Source of the DNA: Nipponacmea schrenckii
Taxonomy: Eukaryota; Mollusca; Gastropoda; Lottiidae
DNA length: 64,000 bases
Direction of reading: 5' to 3'
NCBI GenBank assembly: GCA_030562195.1
Contig: JAUJPP010000002.1
Coordinates: 5,518,001 to 5,582,000 of the forward strand
Made by a program: the position numbers and the translations under genes. The notes beneath the pieces are model-generated. The model was given only the letters and a program-made list of their open reading frames with translations, was not told the DNA's origin and ran no database searches. Position 1 is the first letter of the stretch. Each line of letters begins with the position of its first letter. Shown here piece by piece: positions 1 to 11,848 of the stretch.

Positions 1-4
1 AAAA

Positions 5-1653
5 GATAGCTTGCCAGGCAAGGTAACATACGCCCACTTCAGCAAACAGAATATTCCATGTTTTTTCATTTAATCAAGGGCCATAACTCATAAACCGATA
101 TCTGGAACCATTTTGAACTTGTCCAAGATGTTAATAAGATGAATACACATACCAAGTTTCATTCAAATCGGATAAGATAGCTTGCCAGGCAAGCATTGAA
201 TTTGAGAAATAAATAGAGCAATAACTGAAAAATCATTCACTGAATTAATATTGAAGTTAAGGGCAAAAACTCAAAAACTGTTCATGGAAAATTGTCAAAT
301 TAGAACTTGACCACCATCTTATCTATTTCAATACTCATACCAAGTTTCATCAAATCTATTAAAAAATTGTAGCTTATTTTGCACCCACGAATATTTTTGA
401 CGCAATTTTACTAAGTCAAGGGCAATAACCCAAAACCATTTGTTAAAAATAGTCAGAAATTCAAACTTGAATAATGTCTTATCAATTCTGATGCTTACAA
501 CAAGTTCCATCAAAATCCTTTGAAAATTAAAGCGTCTTATTGCAACCACAATAGAATTTTGACGCAATTTTACTAAGTCAAGGGCAATGACTTAAAACAA
601 TTCATTGAAAAACTGTCAATTTCAAACTTGACTGAGGCCTTATCAATTCCAATGCTCACACCAAGTTTCATCAACATCCTCTGAAAAATGGTGGATTTAT
701 TACATCAAAACTAAAATTTTGACAAGATTTTTCTAAGTCAAGGGCAATAACTTAAAAACCAGTCATGAGATAATTTCCATTTTGGAACTTGACCGAGATA
801 TCTTCAATATATACATGTATACCCAGTTTCATTAAAATCGGTTAAAAACTGTAGCTTCTATTGTGGATACAACCCGAATTTAACGCGTTTTTACTAAGTC
901 AAGTGCAATAACTCAAAAACTGTTCATGCGATAATATCCATTTTCGAACTTGACCGAGATATCATCAATATATACATGTATACCAAGTTTCATTAAGATC
1001 GGATAAAAACTGTAGCCTCTACCGTAAATACAACAAATGTGGACGGACGGACGGACAGGGGCAACGGCAATACACGTCCACATTTCCATGTGGGCGTATA
1101 AAAAACTACAGCTTCTTTGCGTACACAAGTAAATTTTAACATTTTCTCATTAAATCAAGGGCAATAACTCACAAACAGACATCTGGCAAGATATTATCAA
1201 GATGAATACACATACCAAGTTTCATTCAAATCAGAGAAAACTACAGCTTCTATTTCGTACACAAGTAAATATTAACGTTTTTTCATTTAATCAAGGGCCA
1301 GAACTCATAAACTGACATCTGGAGTCGTGCCATTTTTTAACTTGTCCTAAATATTATCAAGATGAATACACATACAAAGTTTCATTCAAATTGGATGAAA
1401 ACTACAACTTCTATTGCATACACAAGTAAATTTTAACGTTTTTTCATTTAATCAAGGGCCATAACTCATAAGCCTACATCTGGAATCGTGCCATTTTCGA
1501 ACTTGTCCAAGATATTATCAAGTTGAATACACATACCAAGCTTCATTCAAATCGGATAAAAACTCTGGCCTGTATCACATACACAAGTAATTGTTGACGG
1601 ACGGACCAACAGGGGTGATGGCAATATACGTCCACATTTTCAAGTGGGCGTAT
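5..1653 (-). mobile_element. Pearl/HINE element, cttcag subtype, with nested copy
   Basis: The low end is GATAG, hairpin CTTGCC-A-GGCAAG, then ATACGCCCAC; the high end is GTGGGCGTAT. Inside are about 150-bp units with TTTTCATTTAATCAAGGGC and CATAACTCATAAACCGACAT. A second pearl (176-1099) splits one unit: the sequence reads ATCGGAT before it and AAAAACTACAGC after it, which is continuous in intact units. The same nested arrangement occurs at 22871-24347, so the nesting predates the A/B split. Confidence 0.85.
176..1099 (-). mobile_element. Nested pearl/HINE element lacking its inner ATIR
   Basis: GATAG and the hairpin are followed directly by CATTGAATTTGAG. Compared with the copy at 25131, the stretch with ATACGCCCAC is missing, with GGCA bordering the deletion. 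Units of about 160 bp (TTTTACTAAGTCAAGGGC) end in GGAC repeats near 1041 and a terminal stem GTCCACATTTCCATGTGGGC. Copy B has the same deletion at 23046, so it arose before the copies diverged. Confidence 0.8.
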
Positions 1654-2265
1654 AAAAAGGAGCATTTAATTTATATCGCTGGGAACAACATTATATCCAT
1701 GTTTTCAAAATTCGTGAATTTACACGCTTTGAAAAAATCTACCGATTTTTCATCCAATCTCCCGATTTTTCAACACAGATCTCCAGATTTTTTCTCCTGA
1801 CCTGTACACATGTATGCTTAAAACTCAAACATTATTTTGGCCCAATCCAAGATCTCATTAATATATAAATGATCACACCTAATTTCATTCAAACCAGACG
1901 AAAACTGTAGACTCTTTTGTTGCATTTGACTAAAGGCGGGCGTCCACTTGAGAGTTTTCTAGCACGAGTTCTCGCGAGTGGAAGGTATTTTGCGAGCAAC
2001 AGTTAGACAGTCACAACCAACTCTCGATATAACTGCTGAGAGCGATTTCTCTCAAGTGGAAGGGGGTCTCCTATAAAATGTCAGGTATTCTAACCCAACT
2101 GTCGATAGAACTGCAGCGCGTGGTTTTCTGTCAAGTGGAAGGGAGTCTGCTACAAACTATCGAATACAAATTTCTGTTTGAGAGTGCTCTCAAAGAATAG
2201 AACAGTGTTCTATTTCTGCGAGAACTGTCAGTTTTTATAAACAAGCCTGTCATATTTTTCACAAA

Positions 2266-4231
2266 GATAGCTTGCCAGGCAAGGTAATATACGCCCACTG
2301 GCAGCATTTATTTCAAATAAAAACTTTTCAGTAAGGTTACAAAAGTGGAATGAAATATTCAACCTTCCACCATATATTTTTTTCTAGGGTCTCTAGTTTC
2401 ATTAAAAACTGTCAAGAATTGTACCTAACTCAACTCATTAAATATTTTTCGGTATTTTTATGATTTGCAATAGGGTTCACCCTTAATAATATTTTGATAT
2501 TTTAATTCTTAATAAGCCTCATTCTTGGTTGATATTAAACAATTTCAGCGAGTTTTGTCAAAAATGAATGTTTAGAGTGTTCACAAGCCAAAAGTTGAAA
2601 GCGATTTTGAAAACAGGCCCAATAACTGACACTTAATATTTTTCGATTTATCTGATTTTCAATAGGGTTTATCCTTGTGAGAAAACAAATACTAAAGCCA
2701 AGCTTCATCAAAATCCATTCAAAATTGTTCTTTCTAGAGTGTTTACGAGTTAAATTGAACGCGTTTTCAAAAACAAGAGCAATAACTTGTACTAAATATT
2801 TTTCGATTTTCAATAGAGTTCATCCTTGGGAGACAACAAATACTCCAGCCAAGTTACATCAAAATCCATTAAAAATTGTTCTTTCTAGAGTGTTTACAAG
2901 CTAAAATTGAATGCGTTTTCAAGAACAAGGGCTATAACTGACACTAAATATATTTCTATTTATTTGATTTATAATAGGGTTCATCCTTGGGTAAAAACAA
3001 ATACTCAAGCCAAAGTTAATCAAAATCCATTAAGAATAGTTCTTTCTAGAGTGTTTACAAGCTAAAATTGAATGCGTTTTCAAGAACAAGGGCAGTAACT
3101 CATACTAAAAAAAATTTCGATTTCGCTTTTCAATAGGGTTCATCCTTGAGTTTCATCGAAATCCATCAAGAATTGTGCCATGTAGAGTGTTTACGAGACA
3201 AAAATCGAACGCGTTTAAAAGAACAAGGGCAATAATTCATATTAGATATATTTTGATAATTTTAATTTTCAATTAGGCTCATCCCTTGCGATATCCAACA
3301 ATTTCAGTGAGTTTTGTCAACATTGGTCATGAATTGTACCTTCTAGAGTATTTATTAAAAAGTTAAACCTGTTTTCAAACACAAGGGCAATAACTGACAC
3401 TAAATATATTTCGATTTATTTGATTTTCAATAAGGTTCATCCTTGGGTAAAAACAAATACTAAAGCCAAGTTTTATCAAAATCCATTAAGAATTGTTCTT
3501 TCTAGAGTGCTTACAAGCTAAAATTGAACGCGTTTTCAAACACAAGGGCAATAACTGATACTAAATATTTTTCGATTTAACTGAATTTCAATAGGGTTCA
3601 TCCTTAGGTGATTACAAATACTCATGCCAAGTTATGTCAAAATCGCTCAAGATTTGTGACTTGTAGAGTGTTTACAAGGCAAAAATCCAACACATTTTAT
3701 AGAACAAAGGCAATAATTCCTATTAAATATATTTCGATAGGTGCTATTTTCAAAAGGGTTCATTCTTGGGTGATATTAAACAATTTCAGCAAGTTTCGTC
3801 AAAATCGGTCAATAACTGTGCTTTGTAGAGTGTTTACAAGCTAAAAATTGAACGCGTTTTCAAAAACAAGGGCAATAACTGATATTAATTTTTTTTCGAT
3901 TTGACTGGTTTTCAATAGGGTTTATCCTTGAGTTATAACATACTCTCACACCAAGTTTCATCAAAATCGGTCAAGAATTGCACGTTGTAGAGTGTTTACG
4001 AGCCATTCAAGAACAAGGGCACGAACTCATACTCATTTTTTTCCGATTTCGCTGATTTTCAATAGGGTTCATCCTTGCGTGATCATAAACACTCATATTA
4101 AGTTTCATCTAAATCCGTCAAGAATTACACCGTGTAGAGTGTTTACGAGCAATTGTGGACGGACGGACGGACGGACGGACGGACGGATGTGGGTGACGAC
4201 AATATACGCCCCCCATTTCATGTGGGCGTAT
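2266..4231 (-). mobile_element. Pearl/HINE element nested in the Harbinger-like element
   Basis: This copy is complete: GATAG, hairpin CTTGCC-A-GGCAAG, ATACGCCCAC, a 5'-specific segment (ACTGGCAGCATTTATTTC), about eleven units of about 160 bp with conserved AAGGGCAATAACT and CTAGAGTGTTTAC, the GGAC run (about 4156-4187) and the closing stem ending GTGGGCGTAT. Open frames ending in RVFTS are repeat shadows, not genes. The flanks are ACAAA on the left and AACAAAA on the right. Confidence 0.85.
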
Positions 4232-4239
4232 AACAAAAT

Positions 4240-5190
4240 CAGTCTGAACTAGAATTGCTTACAGTTATGAACGTATTTCGAGAGCCTTGAAATATTATGT
4301 AGGCTAAATTTGCAATGACCTACATCTAGACAATATATTGAATATCATTTGACCTAGTTTTCAAAGTCATAAACTAATTAGGTCACACCTTCCGTAACGG
4401 TTAAAGATAGCGAAAATATTAAAATTATCAATTTTTGCTGTATTTAAGTAAACTTATCTCTATGAATTTTTTAAGTAAACCAAATTATAAAAATACCTAC
4501 TCGTAGACAATATATTGAATATTATTTGACCTAATTTTCAAGGTCATAGATTAAGTGGGTCACACCTTTCGTAGCCGTTAAAGTGACCTTATTTTGAAAA
4601 AATCGAAATTTGAATAATTCGAAAAAAATACGAAATTTAAAAATCGGTCTCCAAGAAAAGGTAGATAATGATCCAATGTATCTTTGTGCTAATTTTCATC
4701 GAAATCGGTCTATCAATAGTGTCTGAATTTCGGCTTTAAGAATTGTAACGAAAATTCAAAATGGCGGCCGATATGGCAGCTTGACCTAATTATTTAGGTC
4801 AAATCGATTACTTTTGACAAGTTATTTATAAAACAGTTTTCACTTTTCACCTAGCTGTTATAGACCGGAAGTTACGTAATTACGTCATTTGAGGCTAAAC
4901 CGGAAGTCGAATTTTATTTTTCAAAATTTTTCAAAAATTATAATCATATCGCCTATCAACTGGTAAAGTTTCAAAATTTTACCATTTATATTAAACAAGA
5001 AATCACGGTCTGATATTTTTGACGATGTCCCTTGAATATTGAATTGCAAACCGTGGGTAAAAGATTTAACTGAATTGCATAAAACCTATAATTGTAAGTT
5101 GACAAATACATTGAAGTTTTCAAATCTGAAAAACCGATCGAAATCGAACTGAAAAAAACCTTCCGGTTTAGTTTTATTTGATAATAAAAA
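4240..5190. repeat. Interior of the Harbinger-like element with a direct repeat
   Basis: Two diverged copies of a segment (ACAATATATTGAATAT.ATTT, TTTTCAA.GTCATA) start at about 4325 and 4507. No transposase motif found. Confidence 0.5.
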
Positions 5191-5331
5191 TTATTCTAAG
5201 ATCAACTGTAGATTGAGAATTTCTGTACCTTTTACCAGTTTGTCGGCAAACTCATCCAAGAATCGCAACAAAAAAAATATAATAATCCGAACGATTACAA
5301 TACGTTTTCGCCAAAGTTGAAATACGTAAAT

Positions 5332-5675
5332 ATGGCGAAACGTACTGAATGGACGCGTGAAGAGATTGAGCACCTCATTACAGTATATGGAAGTCGTCCT
5401 GTGCTTTGGGATGTTCAATCGACTGAGTTTCAGGACAAGCAGAAAAAGAACAATGCATGGAAGACTTGGCCGAATCAGTACAAAAAGACATTTTCTCGTT
5501 CAATCCAGGACCTAACCCAGACCTTGTGCACTCTTTTTTTCTTTTTCATCTTTCCATTGATTATAAATATAGCCGCAGCAATTCGTTTTTTCTTGGACCA
5601 CATTTTCCAATTGTAAATCAAACACGCAATATGTCAGGCAACTCGCACGCCCTTCCCACGAGCAGCTCGCGAATG
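5332..5675 (+). pseudogene. MADF/Myb-SANT-like DNA-binding protein fragment of a Harbinger element
   Basis: From ATG at 5332 the frame reads MAKRTEWTREEIEHLITVYG, then RPVLWDV and KKNNAW, matching the start of a MADF (Myb/SANT-like) domain. PIF/Harbinger elements carry such a second protein beside the transposase. Near 5460 a frameshift occurs: the expected continuation DLAESVQKD is in another frame that stays open to about 5675. The domain is cut short and followed by unrelated sequence. It lies inside the TAA-flanked TIR element, which supports the family call. Confidence 0.65.
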
Positions 5676-5862
5676 TAATTGACTCTCAGGTGGAAGGACA
5701 CTTGAAAGTTTCTCGCGATAGTTGATAGCACAAACTCTCTGATAGTAACTCGCAATAAAATTTACTCTCAATCGCTCTCAAATGGAGGGAGCCCAGAAAG
5801 TTCTCTCGAGAGTAACTCGCGAAGACTCGCAGAATAAACTGTCAAGTGGAAGCCCGCCTTAA

Positions 5863-6248
5863 GTCAGGTGCAATAACTCAAACACAGTTCACTGGAAAAT
5901 TGTCAATATTGAACTTGCTCAAGATTTCATCAATAAAAATGATCAAATGAGTAATGACTCTAAAACCATTCTTCAAAAAACTGTCAATATCGAACTTTCA
6001 CGTTAATTTGATGTGTTTTGACTAAGTCAAGAAGTAGTAACTGTTCATCAAAAAATTCTGAATGTTGTTTTTGTTCAAGATCTCACCAATGGTAACACCA
6101 TTTCATTCAAATTAGATGAAATCTGTAGTCTGTATCATGTTCACAAGACAATTTTGACAAAGTCAAGTACTCAAAATCTGTTCATTGAAAAATCCCAAAT
6201 GTCAGTCTTGTCCGAGATCTCATCAATGATTACACCAAATTTCAATAA
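5863..6248. repeat. Pearl-type units without ends
   Basis: Decayed units (CAATAACTCAAACACAGTTC, TTCATTCAAATTAGATG, TGTAGTCT) match 24600-24990 in copy B and continue 1840-1933 across the Harbinger insertion. No hairpin or ATIR end is seen. No gene. Confidence 0.6.
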
Positions 6249-6643
6249 GATAGCTTGCCAGGCAAGGTAATATACGCCCACTGGCAGCATTTATTTCAAA
6301 TAAAAACTTTTCAGTAAGGTTACAATAAGTGGAATGAAATATTCAACCTTCCAACCTATTTTTTTCTAGGGTCTCTAGTTTCATTAAAAACTGTCAAGAA
6401 TTGTACCTAATAACAACTCATTAAATATTTTTCGGTATTTTTATGATTTGCAATAGGGTTCACCCTTAATAATATTTTGATATTTTTAATTCTTAATAAG
6501 GCTCATCCTTGGTTGATATTAAACAATTTCAGCGAGTTTTCAAGCCAAAAGTTGAAAGTGTTTTTGAAAACAGGCGCAATAACTGACACTAAATATTTTT
6601 CGATTTATCTGATTTTCAATAGGGTTTATCCTTGTGAGAAAAC

Positions 6644-7073
6644 AAATACTAAAGCCAAGTTTCATCAAAATCCATTCAAAATTGTTCTTTCTAGAGTGTT
6701 TACGAGTTAAAACGGCACAATCTTGATTTGTAGGGGTCGTTTTGGGCCTTTGTTACATTTAAACAGTCCTCAGAAATACTCAAGCTCTAAAAAAATCGCA
6801 AAATACCTTGAAATATACCTCAAACCAAAAATTTCACTTTTTATTTTGTTTCCGTGCTGTACGCGGCTGGTCTCCAATCAGTCTGAAAATTGTGTGTCCT
6901 GTTGACAAAGTCTACATTTGTTATTACTTTCTTTTTGTCTTGTCAGTGTGGGCACTCACTCTTTGATTATCAAGACGAACCATTTTTCAATCAAGATTGT
7001 GCCCCTTTAACTCGTAAACACTCTAGAAAGAACAATTTTGAATGGATTTTGATGAAACTTGGCTTTAGTATTT
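6644..7073. repeat. Inverted duplication, 67-bp perfect arms around a MITE
   Basis: Positions 6644-6710 and 7007-7073 are perfect reverse complements over 67 bp, and the MITE termini extend the pairing inward. The outer sequence is part of one pearl unit copied in inverse. In copy B the right flank of the MITE instead continues the array in normal order. Confidence 0.9.
6711..7006. mobile_element. TTAA-flanked MITE, shortened copy
   Basis: It is bounded by TTAA at 6707-6710 and 7007-7010. The left terminus is a mutated form of AGGGGCACAATCTTGATTT and the right terminus is the clean inverse. The interior matches 27029-27515 up to the GTGTGGGC segment, then lacks about 190 bp. TTAA duplication with short TIRs fits a piggyBac-type MITE. 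The flanks are inverted copies of each other (6644-6710 and 7007-7073), unlike the simple insertion in copy B. Confidence 0.75.
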
Positions 7074-8192
7074 CGCTGATTTTCAATAGGGTTCATCCTT
7101 GAGTTATAACACACTCTCACACCAAGTTTCATCGAAATCCATCAAGAATTGTGCCATGTAGAGTGTTTACGAGACAAAAATCGAACGCGTTTAAAAGAAC
7201 AAGGGCAATTATTCATATTAAATATATTTTGATATTTTTAATTTTCAATTAGGCTCATCCCTTGCGATATCCAACAATTTCAGTGAGTTTTGTCAACATT
7301 GGTCATGAATTGTACCTTCTAGAGTGTTTATTAGCCAAAAAGTTAAACCCGTTTTCAAACACAAGGGCAATAACTGACACTAAATATATTTCGATTTATT
7401 TGATCCTTGGGTAAAAACAAATACTCAAGCCAAGTTTTATCAAAATCCATTAAGAATTTTCTTTTTAGAGTGCTTACAAGCTAAAATTGAATGCGTTTTC
7501 AAACACAAGGGCAATAACTGATACTAAATATTTTTCGATTTAACTGAATTTCAATAGGGTTCATCCTTAGGTGATTACAAATACTCATGCCAAGTTATGT
7601 CAAAATCGCTCAAGAATTGTGACTTGTAGAGTGTTTACAAGGCAAAAATCCAACACATTTTATAGAACAAGGGCAAAAATTCCTATTAAATATATTTCGA
7701 TATGTGCTATTTTCAAAAGGGTTCATTCTTGGGTGATATTAAACAATTTCAGCAAGTTTTGTCAAAATCCTTCAATAACTGTGCTTTGTAGAGTGTTTAC
7801 AAGCTAAAAATTGAACGCGTTTTCAAAAACAAGGGCAATAACTGATATTAATTTTTTTTCGATTTGACTAGTTTTCAATAGGCTTCATCCTTGGGTGATC
7901 ACAAATACTCAGGCCAAGTTTCATTAAAATCCATTAAAAATTGTTCTCTCAAGAGTGTTCACAAGCTAAAATTGAACGCGTTTTCAACAACAAGGGCAAT
8001 AACTCATACTAAATGTTTTTCGATTTCGCTGATTTTCGATAGGGTTTATCCTTGCGTGATCATAAACACTCATATTAAGTTTCATCTAAATCCGTCAAGA
8101 ATTACACCGTGTAGAGTGTTTACGAGCAATTGTGGACGGACGGACGGATGTGGGTGACGACAATATACGCCCCCCATTTCATGTGGGTGTAT

Positions 8193-8525
8193 AAAAATCA
8201 GATGAAAAACTGTAGTCTCTATCGCTTTCACCAGCCAATTCTGACACATTTTGACAATGTCAAGTACTCAAAAACTGTTCATTGAAAAAATCGTCAATAT
8301 CAAACTGGTCGAAAATCTCATCAATATAAATGATCACACCAAATTTCATTAAAATCAGATGTCTCTTTCAAGTTCACCAGCCAATTGTGGACAGATGGAC
8401 ATACACACAGACGGACAAAACTCTATTCTGTCAGCAATATCAAGACATACAGAACTTCATTTATGATGACTTCTGATGACTTGTAAAGGCTTTTTCAACG
8501 GAAGTAAAAGGGGTCAGATACCAGA
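8193..8525. repeat. Decayed pearl-type units downstream of the WW1 exon copy A
   Basis: Units with ATCAGATGAAAAACTGTAG, CACATTTTGACAATGTCAAG and a residual GGACAGATGGACAT tract are near-identical to 28973-29300. No terminus is recognisable. This lies on the intron-donor side of the duplicate WW1 exon. Confidence 0.6.
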
Positions 8526-8559
8526 TAATAACCTCATTTTAAGATCAATTGGCTCTTAC

Positions 8560-8643
8560 CGAGTTGGGCGTTCCCATTGTGTTGTTCTAGTTACATGATT
8601 AACATAATGTACACGACCATTAGCTGTGTGCCTCTCTTCCCAC
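8560..8643 (-). pseudogene. Smurf: Duplicate SMURF WW1 exon (copy A), out of gene order
   Basis: This is identical over all 84 bp to the WW1 exon at 29339-29422, with the same acceptor and donor. In minus-strand order it would follow the WW1-WW2 linker exon at 16.3 kb, where a SMURF transcript expects WW2. Its phases (1/2) would not join to the linker exon's single trailing base as its own upstream neighbour does. It is therefore either an allelic copy misplaced by assembly or an extra exon from a duplication. Nothing in the exon itself is broken, so 'pseudogene' marks position, not decay. Confidence 0.8.
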
Positions 8644-8649
8644 CTACAA

Positions 8650-9330
8650 AAGAAGTTTCCATCTTTAACAAGAAAATATGAAAGTAATCATGCACTCAAC
8701 AGGAGTATTTCTTTAAATTTATGAAAAGGAAATAATTAGCTTCAATTATAGCCAAAGATATCTGGATAATATTTTAAATATGTCAGTGTCAACCTGAGCT
8801 AATTATTGCTAATTAGTGAAATTCTTCAGTACAATTTTAATGAATAAGCCAAGTAATAACGATCCCAAACCAAAACGAAACCTAAAATAAAAATAAGAAA
8901 TTTCGAACGAAAAATAAGTAGAAGTTATTGATCTTACATCAATCATACATAAATATGGAATCAGGAATCATTAAAAGTGATCATACTTGAGTAAGTATTT
9001 CATAATTAAAAGTAGTATCAGGAGGAAGCATAAACTGCCTGGAACCACACCTGTCATTGCTGCCCTACACACACAAAAAATAGGTGTAAAGTTATTACAA
9101 TGTTTCCTTCACTGTATTTTGGTTACGTACAAAAGATTATGCAAGATCAAGGTTATTAATAAAAACGTGCACTATCAAAAGCCATAACACGTTACATCAA
9201 AATCCATCAAGAAACCAGCTCTCTATCGTGTCCACAAAGAATTAAAGAACAAGGGCAATAACTCAGTAATAATTTTCGATTAGTTTGATTTCCAATTGGG
9301 TTTATCCTTGAGTGATTACAAACACCATAT
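8650..9330. other. Intron sequence, no gene seen
   Basis: AT-rich single-copy-looking DNA to about 9185; 8650-8877 is shared with copy B up to where a pearl element was inserted there (29671). From about 9190 one decayed pearl unit follows (AAATCCATCAAGAAACCAGC). Short open frames lack splice sites or homology. Confidence 0.5.
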
Positions 9331-11784
9331 CTTATCAATATACGCCCACTGGCAGCATTTATTTCAAATAAAAACTTTTCAGTAAGGTTACAATAAGTGG
9401 AATGAAACATTCAACCTTCCAACCTATTTTTTTCTAGGGTCTCTAGTTTCATTAAAAACTGTCAAGAATTTTTCCTAATAACAACTCATTAAATATTTTT
9501 CAGTATTTTTATGATTTGCAATAGGGTTCACCCTTAATAATATTTTGATATTTTTAATTCTTAATAAGGCTCATACTTGGTTGATATTAAACAATTTCAG
9601 CGAGTTTTCAAGCCAAAAGTTGAAAGCGTTTTTGAAAACAGGCGCAATAACTGACACTAAATATTTTTCGAATTATCTGATTTTCAATAGGGTTTATCCA
9701 TGTGAGAATACAAATACTAAAAGCAAGTTTCATCAAAATCCTTTTAAAATTGTTCTTTCTAGAGTGTTTACATGCTAAAATTGAACGCATTTTCAAGAAC
9801 AAGGGCTATAAATGACATTAAATATATTTCTATTTATTTGATTTATAATAGGGTTCATCCTTGGGTAAAAACAAATACTCAAGCCAAAGTTAATCAAAAT
9901 CCATTAAGAATAGTTCTTTCTAGAGTGTTTACAAGCTAAAATTGAACGCGTTTTCAAGAACAAGGGCAGTAACTCATGCTAAAATTTTTTTCGATTTCGC
10001 TGATTTTCAATAGAGTTCATCCTTGAGTTATAACACACTCTCACACCAAGTTTCATCGAAATCCATCAAGAATTGTACCTTGTAGAGTGTTTACGAGACA
10101 AAAATCGAACGCGTTTAAAAGAACAAGGGCAATAATTCATATTAGATATATTTTGATATTTTTAATTTTCAATTAGGCTCATCCCTTGCGATATCCAACA
10201 ATTTCAGTGAGTTTTGTCAACATTGGTCATGAATTGTACCTTCTAGAGTGTTTATTAGCCAAAAAGTTAAACCCGTTTTCAAACACAAGGGCAATAACTG
10301 ACACTAAATATATTTCGATTTATTTGATTTTCAATAAGGTACATCCTTGGGTAAAAACAAATACTCAAGCCAAGTTTTATCAAAATCCATTAAGAATTGT
10401 TCTTTCTAGAGTGCTTACAAGCTAAAATTAAACGCGTTTTCAAACACAAGGGCAATAACTGATACTAAATATTTTTCGATTTAACTGAATTTCAAAAGGG
10501 TACATCCTTAGGTGATTACAAATACTCATGCCAAGTTATGTCAAAATCGCTCAAGAATTGTGACTTGTAGAGTGTTTACAAGGCAAAAATCCAACACATT
10601 TTATAGAACAAGGGCAATAATTCGTATTAAATATATTTCGATTTGTGCCATTTTCAAAAGGGTTCATTCTTGGGTGATATTAAACAATTTCAGCAAGTTT
10701 CGTCAAAATCGGTCAATAACTGTGCTTTGTAGAGTGTTTACAAGCTAAAAATAGAACGCGTTTTCAAAAACAAGAGCAATAACTGATATTAATTTTTTTT
10801 CGATTTGACTGGTTTTCAATAGGCTTCATCCTTGGGTGATAACAAATACGGCAAGTTTCATTAAAATCCATTAAAAATTGTTCTCTCAAAAGTGTTTACA
10901 AGCTAAAATTGAACGCGTTTTCAAGAACAAGGGCAATAACTCATACTAAATGTTTTTCGATTTCGCTGATTTTCGATAGGGTTTATCCTTGAGTTATAAC
11001 ATACTCTCACACCAAGTTTCATCAAAATCGGTCAAGAATTGCACGTTGTAGTGTGTTTACGAGTACAAGGCAAAAATCCAACACATTTTATAGAACAAGG
11101 GCAATAATTCCTATTAAATATATTTCGATATGTGCTATTTTCAAAAATGGTTCATTCTTGAGTGATATTAAACAATTTCAGCAAGTTTCGTCAAAATCGG
11201 TCAATAACTGTGCTTTGTAGAGTGTTTACAAGCTAAAAATTGAACGCGTTTTCAAAAACAAGGGCAATAACTGATATTAAATTTTTTTCGATTTGACTGG
11301 TTTTCAATAGGCTTCATCCTCGGGTGATAACAAATACTCAGGCCAAGTTTCACTAAAATCCATTAAAAATTGTTCTCTCAAGAGTGTTTACAAGCTAAAA
11401 TTGAACGCGTTTTCAAGAACAAGGGCAATAACTCATACTAAATGTTTTTCGATTTCGCTGATTTTCGATAGGGTTTATCCTTGAGTTATAACATACTCTC
11501 ACACCAAGTTTCATCAAAATCGGTCAAGAATTGCACGTTGTAGAGTGTTTACGAGCCATTCAAGAACAAGGGCACGAACTCATACTAATTTTTTTCCGAT
11601 TTTGCTAATTATCAATAGGGTTCATCCTTGCGTGATCATAAACACTCATATTAAGTTTCATCTTAATCCGTCAAGAATTACACCGTGTAGAGTGTTTACA
11701 AGCAATTGCGGACGGACGGACGCACGGACGCACGGACGGATGTGGGTGACGACAATCTACACCCCCCATTTCACATGGGCGTAT
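9331..11784 (-). mobile_element. Pearl/HINE element, hairpin end damaged
   Basis: The low end reads CTTATCAATATACGCCCAC, so the ATIR motif is kept but the CTTGCC hairpin is lost. About fifteen units follow, including a repeated block (10440-10830 resembles 11060-11330) that suggests internal expansion. A GGAC/GCAC run lies at about 11709-11742 and the end is CATGGGCGTAT. The right flank is another pearl remnant (CCAGTCAGAAACC) that served as the target of a hAT element. Confidence 0.75.
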
Positions 11785-11813
11785 AAAAATCCAGTCAGAA
11801 ACCAACTCTCTAC

Positions 11814-11848
11814 TAGGGATGGGCGATATTACGATATTCGATATAAAC
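11814..11848 (+). mobile_element. hAT-type terminus at the gap edge
   Basis: TAGGGATGGGCGATATTACG is the terminal inverted repeat seen inverted at 20955 and 32446. It is preceded by CTCTCTAC (11806-11813). The same 8 bp follow the right terminus at 32446, and the outer flanks join into one pearl unit. GATATAAAC just before the gap resembles the 5' side of the copy at 20955. Confidence 0.75.

Larger units (their letters stand above)
1934..5859. mobile_element. PIF/Harbinger-like element, TSD TAA, present only in copy A
   Basis: The left end is AGGCGGGCGTCCACTTGA and the right end, inverted, is AGGCGGGCTTCCACTTGA, each next to TAA (1931-1933, 5860-5862). Copy B at about 24600 has the uninterrupted site with a single TAA. 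A 3-bp TAA duplication and GGC-rich TIRs fit PIF/Harbinger. Several subterminal motifs like TCAAGTGGAAG lie inside both ends. A pearl element (2266-4231) is nested, so the original length was about 1.96 kb. A broken MADF/Myb-like reading frame sits near the right end; no DDE transposase is visible. Confidence 0.8.
6249..8192 (-). mobile_element. Pearl/HINE element (copy A allele of 24991-28972)
   Basis: It has the same start (ACTGGCAGCATTTATTTC) and end (GTGGGTGTAT, one change from GTGGGCGTAT) as the copy at 24991-28972. It carries a TTAA-flanked MITE (6711-7006) and an inverted duplication of its own unit around that MITE. About 360 bp of array present in copy B is missing immediately to the right of the palindrome. 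The GGAC run is short (about 8134-8148). Confidence 0.85.
1..11848. repeat. Copy A of a duplicated SMURF-intron locus
   Basis: The segment aligns collinearly with 22866-31797. Matching blocks include 1-1930 with about 22866-24600, 5863-6400 with 24600-25130, 7074-8200 with 27890-28975, and 8193-8877 with 28973-29670. The 84-bp WW1 exon is identical in both. Copy A differs by a PIF/Harbinger-like insertion (1934-5859), an inverted duplication at 6644-7073, and a different pearl copy (about 9331-11784). It stops inside a hAT terminus at a 500-N gap. It is either an allele placed beside its partner or a true duplication. Similarity may continue to the left of position 1. Confidence 0.85.
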
